64,000 nucleotides of DNA from Colletotrichum lupini (lineage: Eukaryota; Ascomycota; Sordariomycetes; Glomerellales; Glomerellaceae). The notes under the pieces were generated by a model. It ran no database searches, was not told the origin of the DNA, and saw only the letters and a list, made by a program, of their open reading frames with translations. Below are positions 12,140-24,400 of this stretch, piece after piece. The position numbers were made by a program, and so were the translations under genes. The DNA lies in contig NC_064681.1 of NCBI RefSeq assembly GCF_023278565.1, forward strand, positions 3,720,001 through 3,784,000. Direction: 5' to 3'. Every line of letters starts with the position of its first letter. Positions within the stretch are counted from its first letter, which is position 1.

Positions 12140-13057
12140 ATGAAGTTCAGTCAGTCTTCTCGGATACTCGGGGTAGCGTTGGCCGTTAGCTCCATATGCC
12201 TCGCTATGCCTCAAGAGATATCGCAGGGCAACCAGCCATCAGCACCGCGAGTTGGAGAGGTGCCGTATGAGCAATCACCTTACGAAGAGACACCCTACAA
12301 TGAGACGCCACACGAAGACTTGGGGGAAGAACCGTCACCGTACGAGCAGCCAGACGAAAAACCTTCATACGGAAAGCCTTCATATGAACAGCCGCCGCGG
12401 GAAACGCCCTCATATGGCCACACTCCGTACGGGCGAGACCCAGCCATCTCCATCATAGAATGGGAAGTCGGCAGCCCGGCCCTCTACGCAGCGCGCTCCG
12501 TCGACGACCCAGACACATGTCCCAAAGGAACAGGTGTGTATCTCCTTCCGTCCTCCATACCTTACCCCCATCACATCCATTCCACATCATCCTCTCCTTT
12601 GCCTTTGAGAATCATCACGCTAACACCTCTCATAGTATCCTGCAACCTCCCCCGCAACTGGAACTGCTGCACAAGATCCATGCCCTGCTGCGGGCCCGGC
12701 TGCTGCGCCCAGGGCTTCGACTGCGTCGACGCCGCCATCGGGGTCTGCTGCTCGCGTGGCAAGAAGCTCTGCGGCGGGATATGTGTGAGTGGAGAGTGTT
12801 GTGGAGTACAGGGCGGGTGTAGTCGGGATGAGAAGTGTTGGATGGGGAAGTGTTATCCGACGGAGAGGGGTCCTCCGGTTTCCTCGGGGGCCGGTGGAGT
12901 TGTGCCGCCGGTGACGGGGGGTGCGGGGCCGATGAGGGTTGGGAAGAAGAGTGGGGAGGGGGCGGAACGGGGGAGGAGGGACTCGATGCTTGGGTTCGTT
13001 GTGCTTGTTGGGGTGTGGGTTGTTGACGAGGTTTGGGGGGGTTCGCTTTGGGGGTAG
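12140..13057 (+). CDS. Secreted Pro/Tyr-repeat and cysteine-rich protein, function unknown
   Basis: Exons 12140-12533 and 12636-13057 give 271 residues. Residues 1-23 form a signal peptide (ILGVALAVSSICLA). Next comes a region of about 60 residues with imperfect PYEETPY / PSYEQP repeats, then a Cys-dense module (NWNCCTRSMPCCGPGCC and further pairs, some 20 Cys in about 80 residues). The C-terminus ends in a hydrophobic stretch (MLGFVVLVGVWVV) that could be a GPI signal or membrane anchor. I do not recognise the family; the architecture suggests a wall-associated or secreted protein. The 102-nt intron is a multiple of three and has no in-frame stop, so an intron-retained isoform would also be translatable. 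An upstream in-frame Met extends the reading frame but would bury the signal peptide. Confidence 0.7.
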   Translation: MKFSQSSRILGVALAVSSICLAMPQEISQGNQPSAPRVGEVPYEQSPYEETPYNETPHEDLGEEPSPYEQPDEKPSYGKPSYEQPPRETPSYGHTPYGRDPAISIIEWEVGSPALYAARSVDDPDTCPKGTGVYLLPSSIPYPHHIHSTSSSPLPLRIITLTPLIVSCNLPRNWNCCTRSMPCCGPGCCAQGFDCVDAAIGVCCSRGKKLCGGICVSGECCGVQGGCSRDEKCWMGKCYPTERGPPVSSGAGGVVPPVTGGAGPMRVGKKSGEGAERGRRDSMLGFVVLVGVWVVDEVWGGSLWG

Positions 13058-14245
13058 GGGGTTTGGGTGGTAGGTCGACCGACCGTTGATGGTAGGAAGG
13101 GCGGAGGGAAAGGTGTTCACGGAGTTATTGGAGCTTGGAGTCAAGGCCTGATTGGTAGCCGGGCTTCATGGCGCGTTAATGACCTACTATCTGCCAAAAC
13201 CTCTACTTGAATATTGGACAGGAACCAGTCCTCGACGAGGGTGCTATACCCTCAAGGGCTTCGGTTTGCTAGTGTCCCGGCTATTAAGAATACACGTAGC
13301 TCCGCCTCATCCATCGGTGCTTGATTCTCATCACTGCAACTGGGAGAGCTTGAGCATGTGAGAATATGTGGAAAAATGACGGTCAATACTGGGCCGGTGA
13401 TGTAGATGCCCCACGAATGTTGGTGTATCAAAGCTCTCGTCCCTTCATCGCCCTACACTGAATGTGTAGACAGATAGAGGGGCCAGCTATTTAATAAGGA
13501 CTGCCGTCTAATGCAACATGTGACATTCAGGGTCTCTTCACAAGTGCACAGTCAGCCCGACTTACGGATAGTCAGCTATCGTCAGCTTCATGACCCCTGA
13601 CGACTCAAGGGCAACCCCGTTTCAGGGTGTCCCTTGTTACACCGGTTGCCGGATTCGGCTGACTGAAACCTGTTCCTCACTTAGAGACAGTTTGGCTTGT
13701 GGGTGGAGCGTTGCACCGGCGGGAACTCGTCCCGAGGCAAAGAATTTGTTGGTTATCATAATCATGACGGCATTGCTGGATTGTTGGCTCCCCCAAGCCG
13801 TGGTACTCGCTGCGTTGGATTGATGACAGACAATCAATATGATGCCTCCAGCGCAGACAAATTCGGATCGGCGTTGGCGATTGCAACAAAGTTTTTCTCG
13901 AAATATCGAGAAAAGTTTAATGGACGATATAGGATAATCGACTCCATATTATGTCCGTCAGAAAGATTGCGTCGGAGTACGGAACAAGCTGCAGGCCGAC
14001 GAGTGAAGAAAGCGGTCGTAGTGAAGTATCTCAATGGTTGAGTGGTCATAATACCCTCACAGTGGAGGACAAACGCGCTTGGGAAGGTGTCGTCTGCAGT
14101 TCATGAGCGATAGACTTTGCACATAGAGAGAGGTGCTCATCACACCGGTAATTACTTCGGACGACAAGGCTTGTTCGGTGAGTTCAAGGTCAGTTGGTGA
14201 GTGTGAAGAACGGAGGCGTGAGAGCGTGTCCGTGGAAATTGGTGC
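13058..14245. other. Intergenic region, no supported gene
   Basis: About 1.2 kb without convincing coding sequence. A perfect 9-bp hairpin, TTTTCTCGA / TCGAGAAAA, sits at about 13893-13914. The short ORFs overlap each other in several frames and show no family features. Confidence 0.45.
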
Positions 14246-14486
14246 TGTGTGGCCAGGGTTGGAAATTAGTCTAGTCTAGTCTAGTATGGCCTGAACTAAT
14301 ACTAGGCTAGTCTAGTACGGCCTAGACTAATACTAGACTAGACTAGTATTAGTATACTAATTAGTATACTATCAGTATACTCATACTAGTCTAGTATTTT
14401 CAAGGGTGGACTAATACTAGACTTACTAGTACTAGACTAGACTAATACTAAATACTAGTAGTATTTTTTCCAACCCTGTGTGTGGC
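14246..14486. mobile_element. hAT-like MITE with 8-bp target site duplication
   Basis: The element runs from 14254 to 14478 (225 bp). It begins CAGGGTTGGAAA and ends TTTCCAACCCTG, a perfect 12-bp terminal inverted repeat. On both sides lies the identical octamer TGTGTGGC (14246-14253 and 14479-14486). Eight-bp duplications and CAGGG/CAGTG-type termini are features of the hAT superfamily. The interior has no coding capacity and is built almost wholly from CTAGT/ACTAG and AGTATACT words, making it strongly self-complementary. It therefore looks like a non-autonomous foldback MITE that would need a transposase from elsewhere. The intact duplication and termini suggest a fairly recent insertion. 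Confidence 0.85.
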
Positions 14487-17270
14487 TGAAGATAGCACGT
14501 AATCAGCGTCAGGGAACCTTTGGACGGAAGGTGCCAATTGTGAGGGCCGATTCGCCCGATGGCAGGTTGGGAAGACCCGGCCCAAAAGGTTGGGTCTTGG
14601 CGTTCTTTCCGGCGTCACCGGCGAAGCGTGAGAAGTGGCCGGCCGGATAACCTTAATCGGGGGCCGGGTCTGCAGACGGGCCCGTGCCTCGAGGGAAATG
14701 GGAGTGAGGCGGGCGCATCTGATTCGTGGCCCGCCTGATAGGGCACAAGAGTGGATCGCCAGCCCCTGTCCACATGTGGTTGATAGCCAATCAGAATGTC
14801 ACTTCTCAGAAGACGGATTGGAGAGGTGGATTGGTGGGATTCGGCCTGGCCCTTGGCCCTTGCATGGAAGGAGGGATGGATGAGTGACGCCAGGGAGCCC
14901 CCTTGAAGGAAGAGGAAAAGTGTCCAGAGAGAAGAAGACAATGTGTGCGGTGTTCTTCTTCCTTCCCCCCTTCTCAATCGTGACTTGCTGCGGTCTGTTG
15001 CCTTTTGCTCGGAATATTTGAACTGTCATCTGAGAACATGCGGCGAACTGGGAGGTTTTGGGCAGCTATATTTCAGTCAACATTGAACGCCCTGTATAAG
15101 GTATCTCAGTCAATCGAGTCATGAACTCAAGTGAAGGGGTAATGCTTCATTTGGTTGAGATGATCCTCTCTTTTTGAGTTGAGTGAGATTATCCACCCAC
15201 CGGCCGAAAAGAACTTTCGTGTAACACAGGGAGAGTAGGAAGAAAAAAAGCGAGAAAAGAAAAAAATTGCTGGACCCTGCTTGCTGTGCCGCAAATCCCA
15301 AGGTCACTTTTTCCCAACGATGTGCTGGTGCACGATGGACACTGGCGGCTCGCGTGCGGCGCAACAGGCGGGGGGAAACGCCCGGCTAAGCGGGCAGAGA
15401 GGTATGCGAGAGCTCCAAATGGGTTCTAGCCCGAGGCCAGCCTGGCAACGACGAGTTGGAAATGTGCATCAAATGGGGTTTTTTTTTTGCTTTGGAGACT
15501 CGAAGGAGCTTTCGTATAATGATTTCCCGTTGGACGACGCATTGTGACATTGTGCGGAGTGTCTGGGTCAACTTTGCAGTTGGTTTGTCAATTCGTGTTG
15601 GTGCTTACTGGCGCAATTTTAATCGCGGAACATGGCTGAACAGGACATTCAAAAAAGAGACACCAGCAGGCAGCCATTTGAGACTTTTCTGTCCGTCTCT
15701 TTTCGGCTGTTTGTAGCACCGAGCTTCTGTCCCTGCCATTTTTCTTTTCTTCTTCTCTTCCTTCTCGTCTTATGCGCGCCCAGCCTTTGTCGCCCGGTCT
15801 CGCTCTGGGGTACTTGGGAGAAGGTACGAAGTGCTCTTGCCTTCTCTACCTCTCTCTCCAGTCCCCACCATACCTGCGTGCCTGCCTCACGAGCGCTGCT
15901 CTTTCCCTTGCTTGTTTCTCCCCGAAGTACCTACCTCGTGTGCTCGCCTCCTTCCTCCTGTGTCGCCGCCAATCCTTCCCATCGTGGCCCCAATGCTGTG
16001 TGGTTCCTTCCTATCAGTTTAGCCTTGGCTCCTTCTCGCTTGCCGTGAATGCTTGGCTGACGGCCACCTTTAGCCGTGGCTTCTTCTTTGGGGTTCATCC
16101 AAACAAACCGTGACTGCGCTCCTATCCATCCCTCCTTCTCTGCAATGTTGGTGACTCCCACAAACTTGATCCTCATTTCAAACGCGACATCCATACATAC
16201 TACACGCCTGTATCCGTAAACCTTCATACGGTAGCCTCTCGCTGTCTGTCTCTCCCGTTTGTCGCAGAAGGTGGATTGCGCGTTCTTTCATCGCAACTCG
16301 GCAACGTCAAGCATCTCATCGACTGCGACCACCCTCCATCAGACTGTTTCCACTTCGGTCCCGTCTCCCTGGATTGCGCCCTTCCCAACGCGAAACTCTC
16401 CGGCACTCGACCACACTCCAGCGATACTCCCTCCATCGAAGCCATCCTCCCCCTCTGCCAGACTTCCAGTCATTCCGATTACTCCAGTCGTTCCCGTTGT
16501 CGCGCTCTTCGATTTCCTCGAGGAAGCATCTGTACTCCGCAAATCGTCTTATCAAACTCCAACCACATCCTGGCCGCGCTCACCACCCCTCCACGCGTCC
16601 ACCGTCACTTCGCTGCGCATTTCGCACCCTTCTCAACGGCGATAGTCCCGGCAGCGCCACACTTTAAGCTCAGAACGCTGCGACGCTCCCCTCCCCTCCG
16701 CAGAGGCCACTCACTAGTCCCGGCGTCATCAAGCAGCACTAGCACGCCCTCCAAGTCTCCATCCCGGGGCCCCTTTGGTTCCTCGAGGGAAAAAGTCCAC
16801 GTCGTATCGCCCGCCGCGATATACCTACGGGGACCTGGAGATCCCAGTCGAAGCTGGAAGGTACGGATAGTCAGCCTGCACACACCTGCTTACGCCTGCG
16901 GCTTGCTTGGCTCGCCCTTGCAACCTCGTTGTTCCACTCAAACAGGCCTTCTGGCGACCCGCTCCCACTCCGGCCTAGGTATTGCTGGTCGCAGTCAATC
17001 TATCTGGCTGCGTGCCTGTCAGCTAGTCTCGTCGAACAGAGAGGGCTCCATTAATAGAAGTCCATTTAGGTAGCAAGAATGCCACCTTCATCATCGTCGC
17101 CACCCCCAATCCTCGCCATTACGGCCACTTATCTACACCTGCTGGCCCAACACCTCCCCCGGCCCCTCTACGAAGTCCTTCAAAAGCTTCACAACCACAT
17201 TGCGCGCTTCTTCGCCGCCGTCGCATCATCTGCTCTCGTCGTTCGCATACACTCGCTTATCCCTGCCAAG
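14487..17270. other. Long leader/intergenic region before the secreted Cys-rich gene
   Basis: About 2.8 kb. Pyrimidine-rich tracts (15700-16050, for example TTTTCTTTTCTTCTTCTCTT) are typical of fungal promoters near transcription starts. Overlapping ORFs at 16259-17073 have low-complexity Ser/Pro/Arg composition and no family features. An in-frame ATG at 17079 could lengthen the next gene by 64 residues. Confidence 0.4.
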
Positions 17271-17742
17271 ATGCATCGCCCGCTGGGCTTCTCGGCCTTT
17301 CTGGTCACGCTGTTCTTGATATTCGGACTACCCGTCATCCTCGCCCAGAGCGAGCCGTTCCACTGTTATCCATACCCGCCCGCCGACAAGCTCGCCAGTC
17401 CCTTCATCACCTTGCAGCCGCATTGCTGTAAGGGCTCAATCGACAACAAGCTGAGAGTAGGCACCGACTGCGAATTGGCCAACGGAGGAAAATACAAGAC
17501 AAAGTTTGGACAGGATCTGGGAACTTGCGCGACAGGCTGGGTGGACGCGTGCTGCATGCGACTGGTATGCGCACACATCATACTGTTCTTTTCGGATTTA
17601 TCGCTAACGGCTGACCTAGCATTACCCGCCCGAAATTGCACGGCCAGAAATGTCCTATTGTGATGCAGGCTTTCTCGTCAAGGCCGAAGCCAAGAATATC
17701 ATTGATGCCCGTAGCTGGAACCCGAAGAAATACGGAATTTGA
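17271..17742 (+). CDS. Small secreted cysteine-rich protein
   Basis: Exons 17271-17564 and 17620-17742 give 138 residues; the 55-nt intron runs GTATGC...CTAG with a CTAAC branch site. The Met at 17271 starts a clear signal peptide (FSAFLVTLFLIFGLPVILAQ), so I prefer it to the in-frame Met at 17079. The mature protein has 8 Cys, including CC pairs in QPHCCKGS and DACCMRL, which suggests disulfide bonding. No known domain is recognised. Size, secretion and Cys content fit an effector-like or hydrophobin-unrelated secreted protein, but nothing in the sequence proves a role. Confidence 0.7.
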
Positions 17743-18848
17743 TGATGGAAAGCGAGGATTGGAACAACGATTACATAAAAATGGTCACGATACGGCGAGC
17801 TTTGCTCGATGACACTCAGCCACGGCAGGGTCAGGCGAAACGAGTGAAATATGGGACACCTCCACGGCCGATGATGCCCCAGGAAATGCGGCGTGGGGCG
17901 AGAGATCGAGCGAGACCCAGCGAAACCCCAGCGGCTCCAGCGAGTCAGGGTATCTCCACCGCCGCAACGATCCGAGTGAAGAGATTATCGACTAGGAGCG
18001 CAGGAGCACTCAGAGGCCGCCCTGCGCTGTTTGAGAGGGAGGAAACACACTACCACCTAACGAATGGCGAAACACAGGCATTTTGGCGTTTTGCGGGCGA
18101 CGACTGCATTATGATGGCACGATTGCGACGGTCGCCCTCGTTCGAAACAACTTAGGGCTTCCGCATTATATACCCAGGGTAACTGATTTTCGTTACCTAC
18201 CATTTGCATCCTATCTTGTACAAAAGCAGTCAGGATTTTTAGACGAGGGGCCGGAAGAGGGGGCCGAGAAGAAACGAAACACAGACGATTGACTGCCGGA
18301 GGCCGTGTGTCACCATGGTCTGGTCAAGTTCACCTTACTTTTGTATACCTAGTGTGTGTATTATTAGGAGCGTCTCATGGTTGTCAGTCAATCCGATCTC
18401 CACCTTTTCGGAAAGGTTTCGCCCTCGTCAGTTCTCATCGGACCTGATCATCGCCCAGTCTGTCCAGTATCTACAGTAGGTGTTTTGCTGCCTATCCTTT
18501 CTGATGGAAATGGGGCACGATGGTCATGGCGCGAGAGAAGCTGAGCAGAGTGAATATGTGACGACGAGTCAGCAATGCGGTGTCGTCTTGTTATCGTCCA
18601 ACTACGGGGTGTCAAAGCCTTTGGGAAATGGCCTGACTGTCATAGTTGTTCACGCCCGACCGAACTATCAAGTGGCGGTGGTGTCGGGTTCGGTATGCAC
18701 GTGTCACCCCGCGGGGTAGGTAGGCACTGGGACGGGTGGCGAGCGGTTCTACCGGCTGCGACGGTCAGCCCTGTGAGAAGAAAAAGGTTTGGACCAGTGC
18801 AGCAGACTGGCGAACTCCTGGAGGTGGTCTATGTTTTTTTTTCTTGTT

Positions 18849-18953
18849 GGGGGGGGGGGGGGGGGTGGGGGGGGGGGGTGGTGGGGGGGGGGGGGGGGGG
18901 GGGGGGTGGGAGGGGGGGGGGGGGGGGGGGGGGGCGGGGGTGGGGTTTTTTTT

Positions 18954-18984
<31 letters not shown>

Positions 18985-18988
18985 GGGG
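18849..18988. repeat. Poly-G / poly-T low-complexity tract
   Basis: Runs of up to about 20 or more G are interrupted by single T, A or C, then 17 or so T, then another 25 or so G. Such a tract could form G-quadruplexes, but long homopolymers are also a common site of assembly error, so the exact length is not trustworthy. Confidence 0.8.
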
Positions 18989-20160
18989 TTCAAGACTTAG
19001 ATTGAAGAGATCCCGCCGGGTAGATTACTCGGTACTCGGAACCCAGGCGAGGCATGGTAGCGAAGATGGCGAATTCTGCCCGTGGGATACGCGGATCAAC
19101 GAGGAAACCGATAACATGACTTGATATTCCGACTGGTTGGCTCGGGTGGCCAACAAATTGCAAGATCACGGGTGGGCAGGATAGCTCTCCAGATTACAAT
19201 TCCTTTTCTGCGCAGTGGGCGTTTGCAACAGTGCCAAAACTTGGGGAGAAGTTTGAGGGTAGCAGTGTATGCGATTCTTGTAGGAGCTATAAAGCGATAC
19301 CGAAAACTCAGAGTTCAATTGGATGAGCTATCGAGGTAGCTAGGGAGATTGTGATGGTAACCGTGGCACCCCCTCCCATACCATTAGAGACGCTCAACGT
19401 TCAGCACCGCGTAAGAAAACATTGTGCTTTCATAATGATTCTACAAGACCAGTAACCTGCGTACTTTGGTCAATGACCGTTCGGACGATTGTACTTGATT
19501 GAGAATGCGAGTACGACAAGGCTTATTTCGAGGTGCGTCGTTCTGCAGGATGATGTGCAGCTATGGAGCACTTTGAGCTGTGAAGCAATTGAGGCATGCA
19601 CTCTGGGAAGCACGGTAAGGTACCTAAGCTTTGCTCGCAGGTTTGGCTGCAGGTCGCATGTACGTATTTCTTCAAGACACCGAGGAGACGGGGCATCGGA
19701 TAAATCGGTACGTATCGTCCATCCCGATCCGACTTCATTTCCCTGAGTGCGCCGGAAGAGATGTTCCTGTTTCATCTTTTCTTTTCTGGACACCTAAGGG
19801 CACGACTCTTCTCCGGTGAGTTGAGCGCAAACTGCCACTGCTTTCAGTCAATACATCCGGACGGTATCGAGCCCCCTTTCGATGATGATTGTGGTTTCTC
19901 CTGTCGTTTCCAATTGGACGACTTCCTATCGAAAGGAAACTCAGGACAAACCATCAGCACCCCCTTGGTGACCCTGGGTGGTCTCTTTACGCTCGTCTGC
20001 GTGTCCCTGCTAGCTGCAGATCACTCTCCAGTATCCACGTTCTTCTTCTGTTGGTTGAGTGGAGTGGAAGCAACACCCAGCTCGCAACATGGTCGGGTCT
20101 GTCCGTTTCGCCGCACGGCAACTGGGCAGCATACTCTAATGTAAAGCAGGCGGGAAGGAC

Positions 20161-20187
20161 AGAAGAAGAAGAGGAAGAAGAAGAAGT
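20161..20187. repeat. GAA-rich microsatellite
   Basis: Short (GAA)n-type tract on the plus strand, with one GAG interruption. No function is visible. Confidence 0.6.
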
Positions 20188-21479
20188 CTAAGTGGACTCT
20201 TTTTCTTTAGTCTGGACACTCTAACACAATCGCCAGGAGTCGAGGGGACCATACAAGCACACGTCGAAACCGGGGTCTGTGACACTCTGTCACACAGCCG
20301 CCACACGCGGCAGTTTCACCGTGCCCAGTCAGGACCAATAACATTAACCTCCCGTTAGCCTCCAATGCCTCTCCCGACGACCTCTCATGCCCTCCATCCA
20401 ATCGTCTTCAACTTCCTCAACCTCGCCCGTTCAGCCAGCCTCACATCCCCCACGGGCGCCCGACCAACCTGCTTCTGAAACTGGCCCGTTGCCTCTGCAC
20501 GTTTGTCTCCCTAGGCCGTGCTTGAAGTCTCCTGGCAAAGTCGACAAGTCGTTGTCTGCCAAGCGGCAGTAACATATCCCTCCTAACCCCGTATTGGGAT
20601 GAAAGCCACCATCAGAGAACTTGGAACGCCGAGGTGACAGAAGACAGCGACACAAGACAGCTCGGCACGATCTTTGATGGGCAGGCTGGCAGGACTGACT
20701 GGCGTACCACCCGAGCGGCGTCTTCCCCGCCCGCCGCTGCCCCTCCACCCCTCTTCTCTTCTTCCCTTCTAAGAAGCGTTCCTGATTACTTCTCTTATAT
20801 CATGCGAGAACCTGTGATCGTCCGCGGGGTTGGAGCAAGGCTGTTCCCTTCCTTTCTTCTTCCGAGCCCTTAGATTGGGTCTCTATTTCCCCCCTTCCCT
20901 TGTTCTTAATATTCTTATTCGACTGTTACCGACTTGCCTCGCCCTGGGCTGGTACCAGTCAATGAGAGGCTGACTTGAGAGAAAATCCCATCCGGATTCC
21001 CAAACATTATTCATGCAAAAGTGCGCCTATAGAGTAGCACGGCGCCGGGCAACTCTTCCCTGCGGCTCATCCAAGGTTCCAGTTCGTCAGACAAGCTAGG
21101 TCGTTGCCACCACACACTCTCGCTCCGTACTGGCTTGCTGGCTTTGCTAGCTACCACTATCTTACTGCCCGCCTTCTCCGCTCTTTTCTACCGTTCTTCG
21201 CCTCAATTTACTCGCAACAAGCGCGCTCTTAATCCCAATTCTAATCCAGAGGATCGACAAACACCCCGACCATTGATCTTCGTTTCCTCCCGCTAAGGGG
21301 GCGACCCAACGAGAAACAAAACAAACAGAGCCGCTTGGGACATCAAACACCACAACGACACTCGGAAGACGATGAATTTCAGTTGACGCTAGACCCCGTC
21401 TCCCTCCCCTCAGCTCCCCCGACTGGACTTGTCCGTTGCTCGAGAAGACCATCTCGCCTGCGTTTGTCTCCTCTGATCA

Positions 21480-24400
21480 ATGGCATCTGATGCGAGGGCC
21501 AGGGCAAACGTGCCCCGCAGAGTAGGCAAGCAGACTACGAATGGCATGGACTCCTATCATCGTTATGTAGCAGAATCAAATACGCCGCCGCCGCCGCTGC
21601 CGCAAGGGGACATCGTCGCCCGGCCGTACACCAGTCACTCCCGTTCCTTTAGCACGCCGCGTCCCTCAATAATAGAACCGTCTTCGTCAGGTAGCAGCAG
21701 CGATGCCGATAGACCGAGACCGGTACCGGTGCCCGAAATTACCATCAGTAGCCCAGGAAAACCGCCGAGGGCCAACCCTCGATACTCATTGACGCCTCGC
21801 CAGGCAACTTTTCCTCCGATAAATGCTCAAAGGCTAGCGGTGCCAGGAGTGAGGCCGCCTCCGCCCGCGCAACAAATACCACCGGCCCCACGAATACAAC
21901 GAGTTCAACCACCACGTCCAATCGCCTCGACACCACCAACCACGGCCGATTCTGATGACCTACGAAAACGAAATGGGTTAGTCGACGTCGCTCTTCCGTA
22001 CCGACCGTTTTATCTCCAAAGGAGGGTCCTCAGCTCGTTTGCGGTCCTCTTCGCCGGACTCATGGTAACCGTAGAAGCCGTGTTGGACCTATCAAACAAA
22101 AGAGGAGGACTCGGTTCGCCAGAGCATGGGTTCAGATATCTATGGCAGTACGGTTCGGCCTTCATCTTCACCTGTATCGCCGCATTATGGGCGAGACCCG
22201 AACTCCAGGCAAAAGCCAGCGCGCCGTGGCTTCGGATGGCAAAGGGACCTGCGAGTGTGGACAGGACCCTGATGCTCGACTACGTCTTCATGTTCGAGCC
22301 ATGGACCATTGCGAAAGCAACAAAGAATCGGGACTGGCTCGTTGCGGCCACGGCGTCTGTCGGCCTGACGCTCAAAATCATCATCGTCATCGCTGTGGCG
22401 CTCGTCAGCCCAACGTTCCAGATTGTGACTGCTCGAGGTGTGAGTTTGAACCTACACAACACGTTTGTGAACGATCCCACTGGGCTACGGAATGCTGGTG
22501 CCCTGCCTTTCTTCACAATGACAGCTCTCCAGACGAAAGGCCTCAACTTCCCAGACGGCACTTCCAAAGAATTCGCTTTCCAGTCATTTTCTGCGGACTT
22601 GCCCGCGACAGCTGAGCTGAGGACCAATGTCGACGGCTTCCAATCCGAAATCGAGTGTGAGCCGGCACAGTTCACCTTGAACGGTGTCCAGTTCATCCAA
22701 GCTTCGGACGTTCAGCTCAACGCCACTGTCTCGACTCCGAATTGCACCTTGACGCAAACCATTCCGAATATGGCGCTGATTGGCTTCACACTTCCTACCT
22801 TCTTCATGGCATTTCAGGCTGGGACGTGCGGGAACTCGCCCTTCCCAGACGATGGGAGGGTGGTCGTCATGACGGGAGCCATCCAGATTAACGAATCCAG
22901 TGTACCGACGGAGAGCGACATTTTCAATGTGCCCATTTCGGGTGCTGTTTTAAGGTCTGCAGCACTGATATGCCGTCCATCGTACTTCCTCACCAGGGTT
23001 CATGTCACAAAGAACAACACGCAACTCATCAAGATCGAACGGAACCGCTCTGCAACGAACAAGACCCTCGAGCTGGTTCATCCGTGGGACATTGTACAAG
23101 GACACTTCAACTCCTATCCCACCGATTCGCAGATCCTCGCAGCGATACCAAACATCAATAGTCGGTACCCTGGCATCGCCATTGTTGCTTCCGACGCCGT
23201 TATGAACTCGGCTGTCGCTATGCAGATCAAGGACTACGGGATTCCCCCGATCGAGACGTTCCTGAAGACGGACAACCTGACCCAGATCTCGACAGCGTAC
23301 TGGAAGCAGTATACTGCTCTCGTCGCACGGAGCTCACTGATGGGCGAGACGCAAGAGAAGTCTACCGGTACGGCCATCATCATTGGAGAGCGGCTCAATG
23401 TTCGCCAAATACCAGCGCACCTCCTTTCTGGCCTGCTGGGCTTCGTTCTAATATTAGTGTTGGCTGCAATTGCCCTCGCGCCAGCAAAAGGCTTTCTGCC
23501 CCGCGACCCAAACACCATTATCAACATGGCCACCCTCCTCGCTCATAGTCGCCAGCTTCTTCAGTGTCTACGCGGCACCGGTGCTGCCGACACATCAGTC
23601 GTACGAGAGAAGCTGCTCGGCACGAACTACTACACCGGCGTCGAACCCTACGAGAAGGCCGAAAAGGAGGCAAGAGGATACTTCAAGATCTTTGGTGGCG
23701 CCCCGCCCCCTCAGAACCAGCCGGTCGAGTTTGTACGAAACGCCGATTGGAAGCATCCGCTGCCGCTAAATCCATGGGCAAGGTTCGCCGCCGTGGTGAC
23801 TATGATTGGCATGATCGTTGCCCTTGAAGTTGTGCTTCGTATTTCCAACGCACACGCCGGCATCGCGACGACCAAGGCAAACACCGACAAGCATTTTCTA
23901 TGGACAACAGGGACCGGCGTCATTTTCGGTCTGGTGGTGCTGTACCTCGCCGCCGCGGACTGTGCGACCCGATGTCTTGCGCCGTACGCAAAGCTTAAAG
24001 AAGGGGGATCCTTCGAGACGACGGTTCACCTGGACTTCATGGACAAGTCCAAGCATAGAATCCTGTTCGATGCCGTCAAGACGCAAAATATCGCTGTCGT
24101 GTTTACCACCACCGCTCTGATCGTTGCGTCGCTCCTAGCGACATTCTCTGGGGCTCTATACAGTACGACACCAATCCCGTCTACGCGGCCCGTAAACCTT
24201 CAGACCCTCGACAGCTTCATTAATGCGTCCTCACCTTGTCCGACCTGTACCACTGATACTCTTCTTGCCTCCCTGATTCTCGACGCGAACCTGACCTTCC
24301 CATCATTCACCTTTGAGGACCTCAACTTCAACAGTCTGCAGCTATCGGAGCCCCTCGATATGCAGGACGGCGCCGGGACCATTATCGCAACGGTGCCTGC

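Larger units (their letters stand above)
17743..21479. other. Intergenic region with poly-G tract, no supported gene
   Basis: About 3.7 kb. It contains the poly-G/poly-T tract at 18849-18988 and a GAA-rich microsatellite near 20161-20187. From about 20700 it becomes C/T-rich and forms the probable promoter and long leader of the DUF3433 gene. ORFs through the poly-G tract are only Gly/Trp/Phe homopolymer translations. Confidence 0.45.

Noticed and set aside
16259..17073. Possible gene upstream of the secreted protein at 17271
   Set aside because: Low-complexity Ser/Pro/Arg ORFs in two overlapping frames, no intron signals giving a conserved product; more likely leader or promoter.
18575..19124. 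ORFs crossing the poly-G tract
   Set aside because: Their sequence is Gly/Trp/Phe homopolymer only and the three frames look alike.
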